DNA of 64,000 nt from Pedobacter ginsenosidimutans (GTDB lineage: Bacteria; Bacteroidota; Bacteroidia; Sphingobacteriales; Sphingobacteriaceae): NCBI RefSeq assembly GCF_001442625.1, contig NZ_LMZQ01000009.1, positions 1 through 64,000 of the forward strand, given 5' to 3'. Below, piece by piece: positions 42,515 through 49,429 of this stretch. The notes under the pieces are model-generated. The model made no database searches. It saw only the letters and a program-made list of their open reading frames with translations, and was not told where the DNA came from. How positions within the stretch are numbered: position 1 is the first letter of the stretch; each line of letters starts with the position of its first letter. Position numbers and translations under genes: made by a program.

Positions 42515-44000
42515 GTTTTTTAATGATTTTAATAATGTTTTCAATATCGCTGATGGTAGTAAGCGGGTTAAGTAGGGTGAATTTGAGGTAGAATTGATGG
42601 TTGATCTTGGTGCCGGCAACCAAAGCTTTTCCTTGGTTAAACATGGCTTTTTTAATGTACTGGTTCATGGCACAAACATCTAAGCGCACATTTTTTGGTC
42701 GGTAGCGGAACACCAGGGCGCTGATATCTGATTCGTTCATCAGCTCAAAATCACTATCGAAATGTAACAGATCGGCAATTTTGGCTGCGGTTTCGATAAT
42801 AGTATCAAAATAACCACCCAGTTTGTTCCTGCCCATCATCCTTAGCGTAAACCAGAGTTTTAAAGCATCAAAGCGGCGGGTGGTTTGTATCGATTTGTTT
42901 ACCTGATTGGGTAAGCCATCCTCATCATGATCTTTTGGATTTAAATAATCGGCATGGTGTGTAATCAGGTTGAAAAAGTTTTTATCCCGTACCAGGAAAC
43001 CGCTGCTGCTTACCGGCTGGAAGAAAGATTTGTGATAATCAACCGTAACCGAATGGGCCAGTTCGATCCCATTCAACAAACTCCTGTACTTATCGGTTAA
43101 CAGCAAGCCACAACCATAAGCTGCATCGATATGGAACCAGGTGTTGTATTTTTTGCTAATGGAAGCAAGTTCTTTCAGCGGATCAACATTTCCGAAATCG
43201 GTAGTTCCTGCTGTGCCTACAATGGCAATAGGGATGTTACCTTGAGCGATTTCCCGTTTAATGGCGTCTTCCAGCAGAACGGTATTTATTCTAAAGCTGC
43301 GGTCGGTTTTGATTTTGATCACCGATTTTTCGCCTAAACCTAAAAGGGAAGCATTTTTCTGAATACTAAAGTGCGCTTTTTCGGAAACAAAAATCCTGAA
43401 ACGAGCTGCTTCCTGGGGCAATCCCTCTACTTTAATGTTGTGGTTTAGTGCTGTGGTAGAATAATGATCGCGGGCCAATAAAAGCCCCATTAAATTGCTC
43501 TGGGTACCACCACTAGTAAAAATACCATCTGCTTTTTTGCTGTAACCGATCTGGTCGCAGGTCCATTCGATTAGCTTTTGCTCAATTAATGTACCTCCGG
43601 CACTTTGATCCCAGGTATCGATTGATGAGTTGATGGCCGAAATCATGACCTCGGCAGCTACTGCTGGGATCACAATCGGACAGTTTAAATGGGCGATATA
43701 AGCAGGGTGATGAAAGGCAACCGCATGGCTGGTGTAAAGCTGTTCAACTTCTTTAAGCAAAGCATCGTAATTGTCATGCGTTTTTTCAAATTCAATCGAA
43801 CCAAATAGCGGTTTTAATTTTGACGGCGATACGCCACTAAAAGGCTGTTGATTGTTGTTGAGGAATTTTTTTACCGCCTGGGTAACTTTTCCCATTGCAT
43901 GCAGGTACTCTGCTTCATTTTCGTGGTGAAAGATTTCCTTGGTTGGACTTTCCGTAAGGAAATCAATAAGTTCATGTTTTTCGAGGTCTGATGTAAACAT
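42459..44000 (-). CDS. PLP-dependent diamine-forming decarboxylase of the siderophore locus (DesA/RhbB type)
   Basis: The 513-residue group II decarboxylase has HxxxDAAYG (WFHIDAAYGCG, 288-298) and the PLP-lysine motif SVTVDYHKSFFQP with Lys324. FTSGGTQSNLMGLLLARD (161-178) binds the cofactor phosphate. Relatives act on L-2,4-diaminobutyrate or lysine to give 1,3-diaminopropane or cadaverine for siderophores. No diaminobutyrate aminotransferase (RhbA-like) is present here, which favours lysine as substrate (inference). It is the first gene of the cluster, with a 5' untranslated region of about 130 nt by the promoter proposed at 44138. Confidence 0.88.
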   Translation of the reverse strand: MFTSDLEKHELIDFLTESPTKEIFHHENEAEYLHAMGKVTQAVKKFLNNNQQPFSGVSPSKLKPLFGSIEFEKTHDNYDALLKEVEQLYTSHAVAFHHPAYIAHLNCPIVIPAVAAEVMISAINSSIDTWDQSAGGTLIEQKLIEWTCDQIGYSKKADGIFTSGGTQSNLMGLLLARDHYSTTALNHNIKVEGLPQEAARFRIFVSEKAHFSIQKNASLLGLGEKSVIKIKTDRSFRINTVLLEDAIKREIAQGNIPIAIVGTAGTTDFGNVDPLKELASISKKYNTWFHIDAAYGCGLLLTDKYRSLLNGIELAHSVTVDYHKSFFQPVSSSGFLVRDKNFFNLITHHADYLNPKDHDEDGLPNQVNKSIQTTRRFDALKLWFTLRMMGRNKLGGYFDTIIETAAKIADLLHFDSDFELMNESDISALVFRYRPKNVRLDVCAMNQYIKKAMFNQGKALVAGTKINHQFYLKFTLLNPLTTISDIENIIKIIKKHGNEYVRLNQASADFRRN

Positions 44001-44137
44001 TAGTTTTTCAATTTTTCAAAAGATTAAGGTTTAAAGGCTATAAAATACCGAGCCTTTTAAGCTGATATTTTTTATTAATAAATCTGGTTAAGTGAGAGAA
44101 TAGCTTGAGCAGTTTTTTTTATCGATAATTTCGACCG

Positions 44138-44169
44138 CTAAGGTATATTTTTATTTAGATTGATTAAAA
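44138..44169 (-). promoter_or_regulatory. Candidate iron-regulated promoter of the siderophore operon
   Basis: Read on the minus strand: ATCTAAATAAA (44160-44150), then 4 nt, then TACCTTAG (44145-44138), a one-mismatch -7 element; the -33 position holds TTTT. The same 11-mer in the same place occurs in the opposite promoter at 44270-44301. A Fur-like repressor is the natural guess for a siderophore locus. Confidence 0.5.
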
Positions 44170-44269
44170 ATAATATTTAAAATATTTTTAACACATTGTT
44201 GATAAGTTGTTTATGAAACACTACTTAACCGTTTTAGTATTCTACTTAACAGAAAATTAAAATATTTTA

Positions 44270-44301
44270 TTTGGATTTGATCTAAATAAATGATTGCTTT
44301 G
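44270..44301 (+). promoter_or_regulatory. Candidate iron-regulated promoter of the TonB-dependent receptor
   Basis: TTTG (44270-44273), a 20-nt spacer and TTGCTTTG (44294-44301, one mismatch to TAnnTTTG) form a good Bacteroidota promoter. ATCTAAATAAA (44280-44290) lies inside the spacer, where a bound repressor would block it. The rest of the 320-bp divergent spacer is AT-rich with no gene. Confidence 0.55.
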
Positions 44302-44320
44302 CGCAAAAAAATAATAGTAA

Positions 44321-46756
44321 ATGAAAAATCTATACTTAATTGCAATCCTTGTCTGTGGATTTATTTTAACAGGTAAAGCACAAACCGTTACCGGAAAGGT
44401 AATTGGCGAAACCGCTCCGCTTGCGGGGGCAAATATTAAAGTTGAAGGCAAAAATGCTTCGGCTACAACAGCTGCTGATGGTAGCTTCGAATTGAAATTA
44501 ACCGAAGGTGCTTACAAATTGCAGGTAAGTTATGTAGGCTATACGACCATACTGCAAAAAGTGAGCCTGGCTAAAGATCAGACCGTTAATTTAACCCTTT
44601 ATTTAAGCCCAACATCGAACATGCAGGAGGTAGTGGTGGTTTCATCGCGTAAACCGACCAAAATTAGCGAGATACCGGGTACCGTTTGGGTAGTAGACGG
44701 TGCGAAAATTCAGGAACAGTCCAGGGCCGGAATCCCGCTTAAACAAACCTTAGCGCAATTAATTCCGAGTTTGGATGCCGGTCCGGAAGGACGCACCAAC
44801 TACGGACAGAACCAACGTGGCAGAGATGCATTGGTGATGATTGATGGGGTATCGTTAAACAGTACCCGTGGTGTAAGCCGTCAGTTCGAATCGATAGATC
44901 CTTTCAACATCGAGCGTATCGAGGTTTTATCTGGAGCAAGTGCAGTTTATGGCGGTGGTGCAACAGGTGGTATTATCAATATTATTACTAAAAAGGGACA
45001 GGATAGTCAACCAAGTTTTACTACACAAGTTGGCGTACGCAGCGGTTTAAAAGAAAAAAGTGATCATGATGTACGTGTAGCACAGGCCATTTCTGGCGGG
45101 AGCAAAGATTGGAACGGACGCATTGGTATGGCTTTCCAAAAAAACAATGCAGCTTATGGTGCAGATGGAAAACAGATCTTTACCGATATTACACAAACCG
45201 ATTTACAGTATAACCAATCGTTCGATTTTTTCGGAAGTAGCGAATTTAAATTGACTGAGTATCAAAAACTATCCGTGAATGCTCAATATTACAATTCGGG
45301 TTACCGTGGCGATAAAGATCTTTTCTTGGGCGCAAATTATGGTGGATTATTATCAAATCCTGCACTTTTAGAAATGAGAAACGGATACTCATCAGATGTT
45401 GATCCAAAAACAAGAAGAGCCAATATCAATGCCAATTATCAGGCTAGCGACATTTTGGGTGGGCAAACACTTTATGTACAGGCAGCAGCAAGAAACGAAC
45501 AATTTAGCTTTCACCCATTCCCAGGGCAGGCGGCAATACCACAGCGACTATACAGTGGTTCATCCATCCAAAATACAAACTACAGCGCATTAAAACTGGT
45601 ATTGAACAAAGACTGGAACAGATTGAACCTTACTTATGGTATTGATGCAGACAACGAAAATTTTAACGCACAGCAAGCCCTGTTTGATAGAACAAAAGCC
45701 TTTGCATCAGGTGGTTTAAATAATAGCACAATAGCCACTATTGCCCGTTATCCTAATTTCAGGGTAAATGGTTTATCAGGCTTTTTGCAGGCACAGGTTA
45801 AAGTAACCGACTTCTTAAGCCTGTCGGGAGGTGTGCGTCAGCAACGTATGTTTGTGAAAGTTGGTGATTTTGTAGGCACCGCTGCTTCTGTACCTTTGGC
45901 TTATGGTGTAGGTAGAACAGCTACGGCTATTGCTGGTGGTGAAAACCATTACGATGTAAACTTGCTAAACGGTGGTTTGGTATTTAAAATCAACGCAGCT
46001 CAACAAGCATGGCTTAATTTCTCGCAAGGGTTTAACCTGGCAGATCCGGCAAAATATTACGGACAGGGTACTTATACCTTGGTAGGTACCAACTATAATT
46101 TAGGTAACTCGATCAATGTTGGAAGTTCTCCTTTAACCGGTATCAAAACAGAACAGTACGAAGCCGGTTACCGTTACCGCACAGGTATATTTAATGCGCA
46201 GGTAGCTGGTTTTTATGCCTTATCTGATAAAAATGTAAAAACCAATAACACATTCAATATTGAAGTTTTTGATGAAAATGTAAGGAATTTAGGTGTTGAA
46301 GGTTCATTATCATTAAACCTGAAAAATGGTTTCGAAGCTGGTGTAAATGGCTTGTACATTAAAACACAGAAACAAAATGCTGATGGTACCTGGTCATTAC
46401 AGGATGTAACTGTTGCAAGTCCATCAAAAATTGCGGGTTATCTGGGTTATAACGGAAAAGTTTTTGGAATAAAGGCACAGGCTTTCCACTCATTTGATTC
46501 GAAAGGTTATGCTGCAGTCGGAAATGTTGTAGTGCAAAATGAGTTAAAAGGCTTCACCACTGTTGATTTATTAGGTTCGGTGAAATTATTTACCGGAAGT
46601 TTATCATTTGGTGTACAAAACCTGTTAAACAAAAATTACCAAACCATTTGGAGCCAACGTTCGGTATTGTTGTATCAAGCTTTGGCAAAACCAGAAACCT
46701 TTTATTATGCAGGCCGCGGCCGTACGTATAATTTAACGTATACGCTTAATTATTAG
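44321..46756 (+). CDS. TonB-dependent siderophore receptor
   Basis: The 811-residue outer-membrane receptor has a signal peptide (about 1-20), a carboxypeptidase-like beta domain (22-95: VTGKVIGETAPLAGANIKVEGKNASATTAADGSFEL), the TonB-box-like MQEVVVVSS, and a plug with IPGTVWVVDGAKIQ, GRDALVMIDGVSLNS and IERIEVLSGASAVYGGGATGGIINIITKKG. The barrel ends GRGRTYNLTYTLNY. In the plug and the NLLNKNYQT segment it resembles hydroxamate siderophore receptors more than SusC proteins. Divergent from the biosynthetic cluster with a shared operator, it is the likely uptake receptor for the product. Confidence 0.9.
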   Translation: MKNLYLIAILVCGFILTGKAQTVTGKVIGETAPLAGANIKVEGKNASATTAADGSFELKLTEGAYKLQVSYVGYTTILQKVSLAKDQTVNLTLYLSPTSNMQEVVVVSSRKPTKISEIPGTVWVVDGAKIQEQSRAGIPLKQTLAQLIPSLDAGPEGRTNYGQNQRGRDALVMIDGVSLNSTRGVSRQFESIDPFNIERIEVLSGASAVYGGGATGGIINIITKKGQDSQPSFTTQVGVRSGLKEKSDHDVRVAQAISGGSKDWNGRIGMAFQKNNAAYGADGKQIFTDITQTDLQYNQSFDFFGSSEFKLTEYQKLSVNAQYYNSGYRGDKDLFLGANYGGLLSNPALLEMRNGYSSDVDPKTRRANINANYQASDILGGQTLYVQAAARNEQFSFHPFPGQAAIPQRLYSGSSIQNTNYSALKLVLNKDWNRLNLTYGIDADNENFNAQQALFDRTKAFASGGLNNSTIATIARYPNFRVNGLSGFLQAQVKVTDFLSLSGGVRQQRMFVKVGDFVGTAASVPLAYGVGRTATAIAGGENHYDVNLLNGGLVFKINAAQQAWLNFSQGFNLADPAKYYGQGTYTLVGTNYNLGNSINVGSSPLTGIKTEQYEAGYRYRTGIFNAQVAGFYALSDKNVKTNNTFNIEVFDENVRNLGVEGSLSLNLKNGFEAGVNGLYIKTQKQNADGTWSLQDVTVASPSKIAGYLGYNGKVFGIKAQAFHSFDSKGYAAVGNVVVQNELKGFTTVDLLGSVKLFTGSLSFGVQNLLNKNYQTIWSQRSVLLYQALAKPETFYYAGRGRTYNLTYTLNY

Positions 46757-46769
46757 ATTAGATTTTTTC

Positions 46770-46859
46770 GGTCGTCATTTCGAGCGAAGTGCAACGAAGT
46801 CGAGAAATCTATCTAAATAGATCTCTCCATTCCGCTGTGCTCCAGTCGAGATGACGACC
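46770..46859. repeat. REP-like 90-bp inverted repeat
   Basis: GGTCGTCATTTCGAGCGAAG at the left and CTCCAGTCGAGATGACGACC at the right form an imperfect palindrome whose tip is ATCTATctaaATAGAT. It lies between two convergent genes and could fold as a long hairpin in either transcript. A half copy is at 49168-49207. Confidence 0.75.
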
Positions 46860-46893
46860 TTTTTGTTAGAAAGAATAGTTGGCAATAACGGTT

Positions 46894-48114
46894 TTATTTC
46901 TTCTTCAATTCTATCACCGTAATCTCCGGCCAGATCCCAATCCGGCCCGAAAAACCAAGAAAACCGAAGCCTCTGTTTACATTAAGGTATCTTCCATTTT
47001 CGGTTTTAATACCCGCCCAATGTTTATAACGGTATTTTACCGGACTCCATTTAATCCCAAAAGCTTCGATGCCAAACTGCATGCCGTGTGTATGACCAGC
47101 CAACGAAAGTTGGATTTTTGAAGGATAATTTTTTACCTGCGCATCCCAATGCGAAGGATCGTGCGATAACAGGATTTTAAAATCGTTAACTGAAGTATTC
47201 AAAAGCGCTTTGTTTAAGTCTCCACGTTCTCCAAAACCAATCCCCCAATTTTCTATTCCGGCGAGTATAATTTTATCGCCGTTTTTATGCAATTCTACAT
47301 GTTCATCCAATAATAGTTTAAAGCCAAGTTCTTGATGGTAAGCTTTTAACTGATTCAGATTCTGTAATTTATCTGCTTCCGTAGGCCATTTAATATAATC
47401 ACCATAATCGTGGTTCCCCAGAACAGAAAATTGTCCGAAAGGGGCTTTAATCTGCGAAAAATGCCCAATATAAGGCACAATTTCCGATGAAGCATTATTC
47501 ACTAGATCGCCGGTAAAAACAAATAGGTCACTCTTTTGGGCATTAATCATATCAATGCCTTTTTGCACGGCTTTAGGGTTTGTAAAACTTCCCGCATGTA
47601 CATCAGAGATCTGTGTTAGGGTAAAACCATCAAAACTGGCAGGAAGATCATTAAAATATAAAGTGTGTTTAATTACGCGGTAAGCATATTTTCCTTGGGT
47701 AATGCCATAAGCGAATAAGGCGATGGTTAAACAGAACATCACAAAGGCAAAATCGACCCAGTAATTGCTACGGCCCAAAATGTGAAAACCTTCGGGCTGG
47801 AAATTGGTCGACAAACCTAACAGCAAGCGGTAAACATCACCGAGTAGCAGGAAAAAAGCGAACACGAGCTCTGCGGCAAAGATGATTAAAAAAGCATGGC
47901 TGATGATCTGGAAAAACCTGTTCATTCCCTGGATCCGCATTTGCTGTATGGCGTATAGCAAAGCAAAAGTTAGCCCCACAATAAAAACCCAGAAAATAGG
48001 ACTGAGCCAGGTAGATTGATTAATGGTACCCAGGCCCGACAAAACGTAAGCGTTAAGTGCAAAAAATATAATGGCCACGATGATGAGCGGCAATAGATTG
48101 AGTTTTCTTTTCAT
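46894..48114 (-). CDS. Membrane-anchored metallophosphoesterase (YkuE-like)
   Basis: The 406-residue protein has about four to five N-terminal membrane helices (residues 8-140), then a calcineurin-like phosphoesterase domain. Metal ligands: ISDVHAG (Asp171, His173), FTGDLVNN (Asp203), LGNHDYGDY (Asn234, His235), LLSHDPSHW and AGHTHGMQFG. Related YkuE-type enzymes are membrane-linked and some act on UDP-diacylglucosamine or other phospho-substrates; the substrate here is unknown. It is convergent with the receptor gene and monocistronic. Confidence 0.85.
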   Translation of the reverse strand: MKRKLNLLPLIIVAIIFFALNAYVLSGLGTINQSTWLSPIFWVFIVGLTFALLYAIQQMRIQGMNRFFQIISHAFLIIFAAELVFAFFLLLGDVYRLLLGLSTNFQPEGFHILGRSNYWVDFAFVMFCLTIALFAYGITQGKYAYRVIKHTLYFNDLPASFDGFTLTQISDVHAGSFTNPKAVQKGIDMINAQKSDLFVFTGDLVNNASSEIVPYIGHFSQIKAPFGQFSVLGNHDYGDYIKWPTEADKLQNLNQLKAYHQELGFKLLLDEHVELHKNGDKIILAGIENWGIGFGERGDLNKALLNTSVNDFKILLSHDPSHWDAQVKNYPSKIQLSLAGHTHGMQFGIEAFGIKWSPVKYRYKHWAGIKTENGRYLNVNRGFGFLGFSGRIGIWPEITVIELKKK

Positions 48115-48315
48115 TATTAAAAATCTGTAAATCAGAATATGTGGTAAAAATAGAGTTTAAACGCCGGTAATTAGCTACTGTTACGGTTACCGATTATTTT
48201 TACGCTCGTTTGATTAAAGTGATTATCGTAATTATGCGTTATATTTATGAATATCATAGTATGTTGAATTAAAATCAACTTCCTGTTGCGTATTTTATAA
48301 TTTACTTTCTTTTAT

Positions 48316-48323
48316 TAGCTTTG
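48316..48323 (+). promoter_or_regulatory. -7 element of the Rrf2 regulator gene
   Basis: TAGCTTTG matches TAnnTTTG exactly and ends 7 nt before the ATG, implying a leaderless or nearly leaderless mRNA. A TTG at 48286-48288 is too far upstream to be a normal -33 element. Confidence 0.45.
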
Positions 48324-48330
48324 TGCGAAT

Positions 48331-48777
48331 ATGCTGTCCAAAAAAACAAAGTATGCCATTAAAGCGCTTGTTGCGCTCGGTAAAAATTTAGATAAACCAC
48401 CAATGCAGATTTCGAAAATTGCAGAGGAGGAGCATATCCCGAAAAAATTCCTGGAGCAAATTCTGCTCGATCTGCGTAACGCTGGCTTTTTATACAGTAA
48501 AAAAGGTGCAGGCGGTGGTTATAGCCTAAACAAAAAACCTGAGGAGATTTTATTGGTACATGTAATGCGTGTAACGGATGGGCCTATTGCCATGGTTCCC
48601 TGTGCAAGTTTAAACTTTTACCACAAATGTGATGAGTGTGTAGACGAGAAAACATGCGGAATCAGAAGTGCCTTTATCGATGTTAGAGATGCTACCCTTA
48701 AGGTTTTAACCGAAACCAGCATTGCTGACGTAATCGGTAGAGAGGATAATCTGAAAATCGGTATCGTTAATTTATAA
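48331..48777 (+). CDS. Rrf2-family transcriptional regulator
   Basis: The 148-residue protein has the Rrf2 winged HTH at the N-terminus (KTKYAIKALVALGKN, ISKIAEEEHIPKKFLEQILLDLRNAGFLYSKKGAGGGYSL). A Cys-rich stretch (PCASLNFYHKCDECVDEKTCG, about 90-110) could bind an Fe-S cluster or sense thiol state, as in IscR, NsrR or CymR relatives. It precedes the sulfate assimilation genes, with its own terminator. By context it probably controls cysteine synthesis, possibly through the 35-nt promoter box shared by the two siroheme-related units (inference). Confidence 0.88.
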   Translation: MLSKKTKYAIKALVALGKNLDKPPMQISKIAEEEHIPKKFLEQILLDLRNAGFLYSKKGAGGGYSLNKKPEEILLVHVMRVTDGPIAMVPCASLNFYHKCDECVDEKTCGIRSAFIDVRDATLKVLTETSIADVIGREDNLKIGIVNL

Positions 48778-48800
48778 TATTTATTTTCACGTGGCCCAAT

Positions 48801-48829
48801 CCGTCATGCTGAACTTGTTTCAGCATCTA
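48801..48829. repeat. Short dispersed palindrome (CCGTCATGCTGAAC type)
   Basis: GTCATGCTGAACTTGTTTCAGCAT contains the inverted repeat ATGCTGAA-cttg-TTTCAGCAT. It is a sequence type widespread in Bacteroidota intergenic DNA. It sits between the rrf2 stop and its terminator. Confidence 0.55.
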
Positions 48830-48867
48830 TGAAGATATGTCTTACACGTGGCAGATTTTAAAATATT

Positions 48868-48905
48868 AATCCCAAAATTCATTCATTGAGTTTGGGATTT
48901 TTTTT
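48868..48905 (+). terminator. Intrinsic terminator after the Rrf2 gene
   Basis: AATCCCAAA (48868-48876) and TTTGGGATT (48891-48899) form a perfect 9-bp stem followed by a T-run to 48905. Confidence 0.8.
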
Positions 48906-49032
48906 GGAAATGAAAGTTCGGTTTTTCATAGGGGTTTTCAGTCCCGCTTTCCGTTTGTAGTGCCAGCGTGAAGCCGGCAGCTACCACTGCAATCGGGTTT
49001 ATTTAACAGAGAGAGTAGCACAATCGGGAAAC

Positions 49033-49065
49033 AGACCTCGCAGGTTTTCGAAACCTATAAGGTCT
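49033..49065. repeat. Dispersed palindrome (AGACCT...AGGTCT type), copy 1
   Basis: AGACCTCGCAGGTTTT and AAACCTATAAGGTCT are near-perfect inverted arms around CG. The same element, with perfect arms, occurs at 63447-63479, and a degraded one near 35244-35294. The stretch 48906-49234 otherwise shows only repeat fragments and no gene. Confidence 0.65.
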
Positions 49066-49167
49066 CACTTCCGTGTTAGGGATTGTAAGGGTTCAGTACC
49101 GATTAAGTATCGGCTCAAATCAGTTTTCAGTTAGCAGTTTTAAGCTAATAATTAAAGAATTTAACTT

Positions 49168-49207
49168 ATAGATTTCTCCATTTCGCTACGCTCCAGTCGA
49201 AATGACG
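49168..49207. repeat. Half copy of the REP-like element
   Basis: ATAGATTTCTCCATTTCGCT followed by ACGCTCCAGTCGAAATGACG corresponds to the right arm of the element at 46770-46859. The left arm is missing. Confidence 0.6.
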
Positions 49208-49234
49208 TTTTATTTATGTAAATTTTTTCATAAT

Positions 49235-49269
49235 AAATTACGACTATTCCTATATACTTTATATATTTG
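49235..49269 (+). promoter_or_regulatory. Promoter/operator of the sulfite reductase operon
   Basis: This 35-nt stretch is identical at 31 positions to 59444-59478 in front of the second SUMT gene. It ends with a perfect -7 element, TATATTTG (49262-49269); no TTTG is found at -33, so an activator or a different upstream contact is probable. Conserved ATTCC-N-ATA-N-ACTTTATA is the candidate binding site, with the Rrf2 protein as the first suspect. Confidence 0.65.
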
Positions 49270-49273
49270 GCAT

Positions 49274-49342
49274 ATGAATTTCAATTTTATACCTAACAAG
49301 TTAATCGCTATGCAAATAATGTGTTGTTGTAAAACGCAGTAA
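49274..49342 (+). CDS. Cysteine-rich leader peptide of the sulfite reductase operon
   Basis: This 22-codon ORF starts with ATG 5 nt after the -7 element and ends with TAA. It begins MNFNFIPNKL and ends MCCCKTQ: three consecutive TGT Cys codons at 49322-49330 in a 22-residue peptide. In-frame ATGs at 49310 and 49319 would give shorter versions still containing the Cys run. It is followed 37 nt later by an intrinsic terminator and then, 20 nt after that, by the sulfite reductase start. The arrangement is that of an amino-acid attenuator responding to charged tRNA-Cys. Translation is inferred, not shown. Confidence 0.7.
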   Translation: MNFNFIPNKLIAMQIMCCCKTQ

Positions 49343-49343
49343 T

Positions 49344-49387
49344 AGGAGCCTACAGATAATTTTAAGTATAAAATATGGAATGCTTCT
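49344..49387 (+). promoter_or_regulatory. Possible antiterminator pairing in the cysteine leader
   Basis: AGGAGC (49344-49349), directly after the leader stop codon, can pair with GCTTCT (49382-49387), the left arm of the terminator, giving 6 bp with one G-U. A ribosome finishing at the stop codon would cover it; one stalled at the Cys codons would leave it largely free. The pairing is short, so this is tentative. Confidence 0.35.
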
Positions 49388-49409
49388 CGGTAATAGGGAA
49401 GCATTTTTT
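49379..49409 (+). terminator. Intrinsic terminator/attenuator in the sulfite reductase leader
   Basis: AATGCTTCTC (49379-49388) pairs with GGGAAGCATT (49396-49405), 10 bp with one wobble, around a 7-nt loop, followed by TTTT. It lies between the leader ORF and the structural gene, 20 nt before its ATG, where a terminator only makes sense as a regulated one. Confidence 0.75.
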
Positions 49410-49429
49410 GAATAAAGCTAACAACACAT

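Noticed and set aside
42515..42619. N-terminal extension of the synthetase-acyltransferase frame up to 42619
   Set aside because: The 35 extra residues lie inside the decarboxylase coding sequence, are Ser/Leu-rich without family similarity, and good ATG starts exist at 42514 and 42502.
46879..47121. 80-codon plus-strand ORF over the metallophosphoesterase gene
   Set aside because: Antisense to the conserved catalytic region of a well-supported gene.
49270..49429. SAM or other metabolite riboswitch in the sulfite reductase leader
   Set aside because: No recognisable conserved riboswitch core; the leader is explained by the Cys-codon ORF and terminator.
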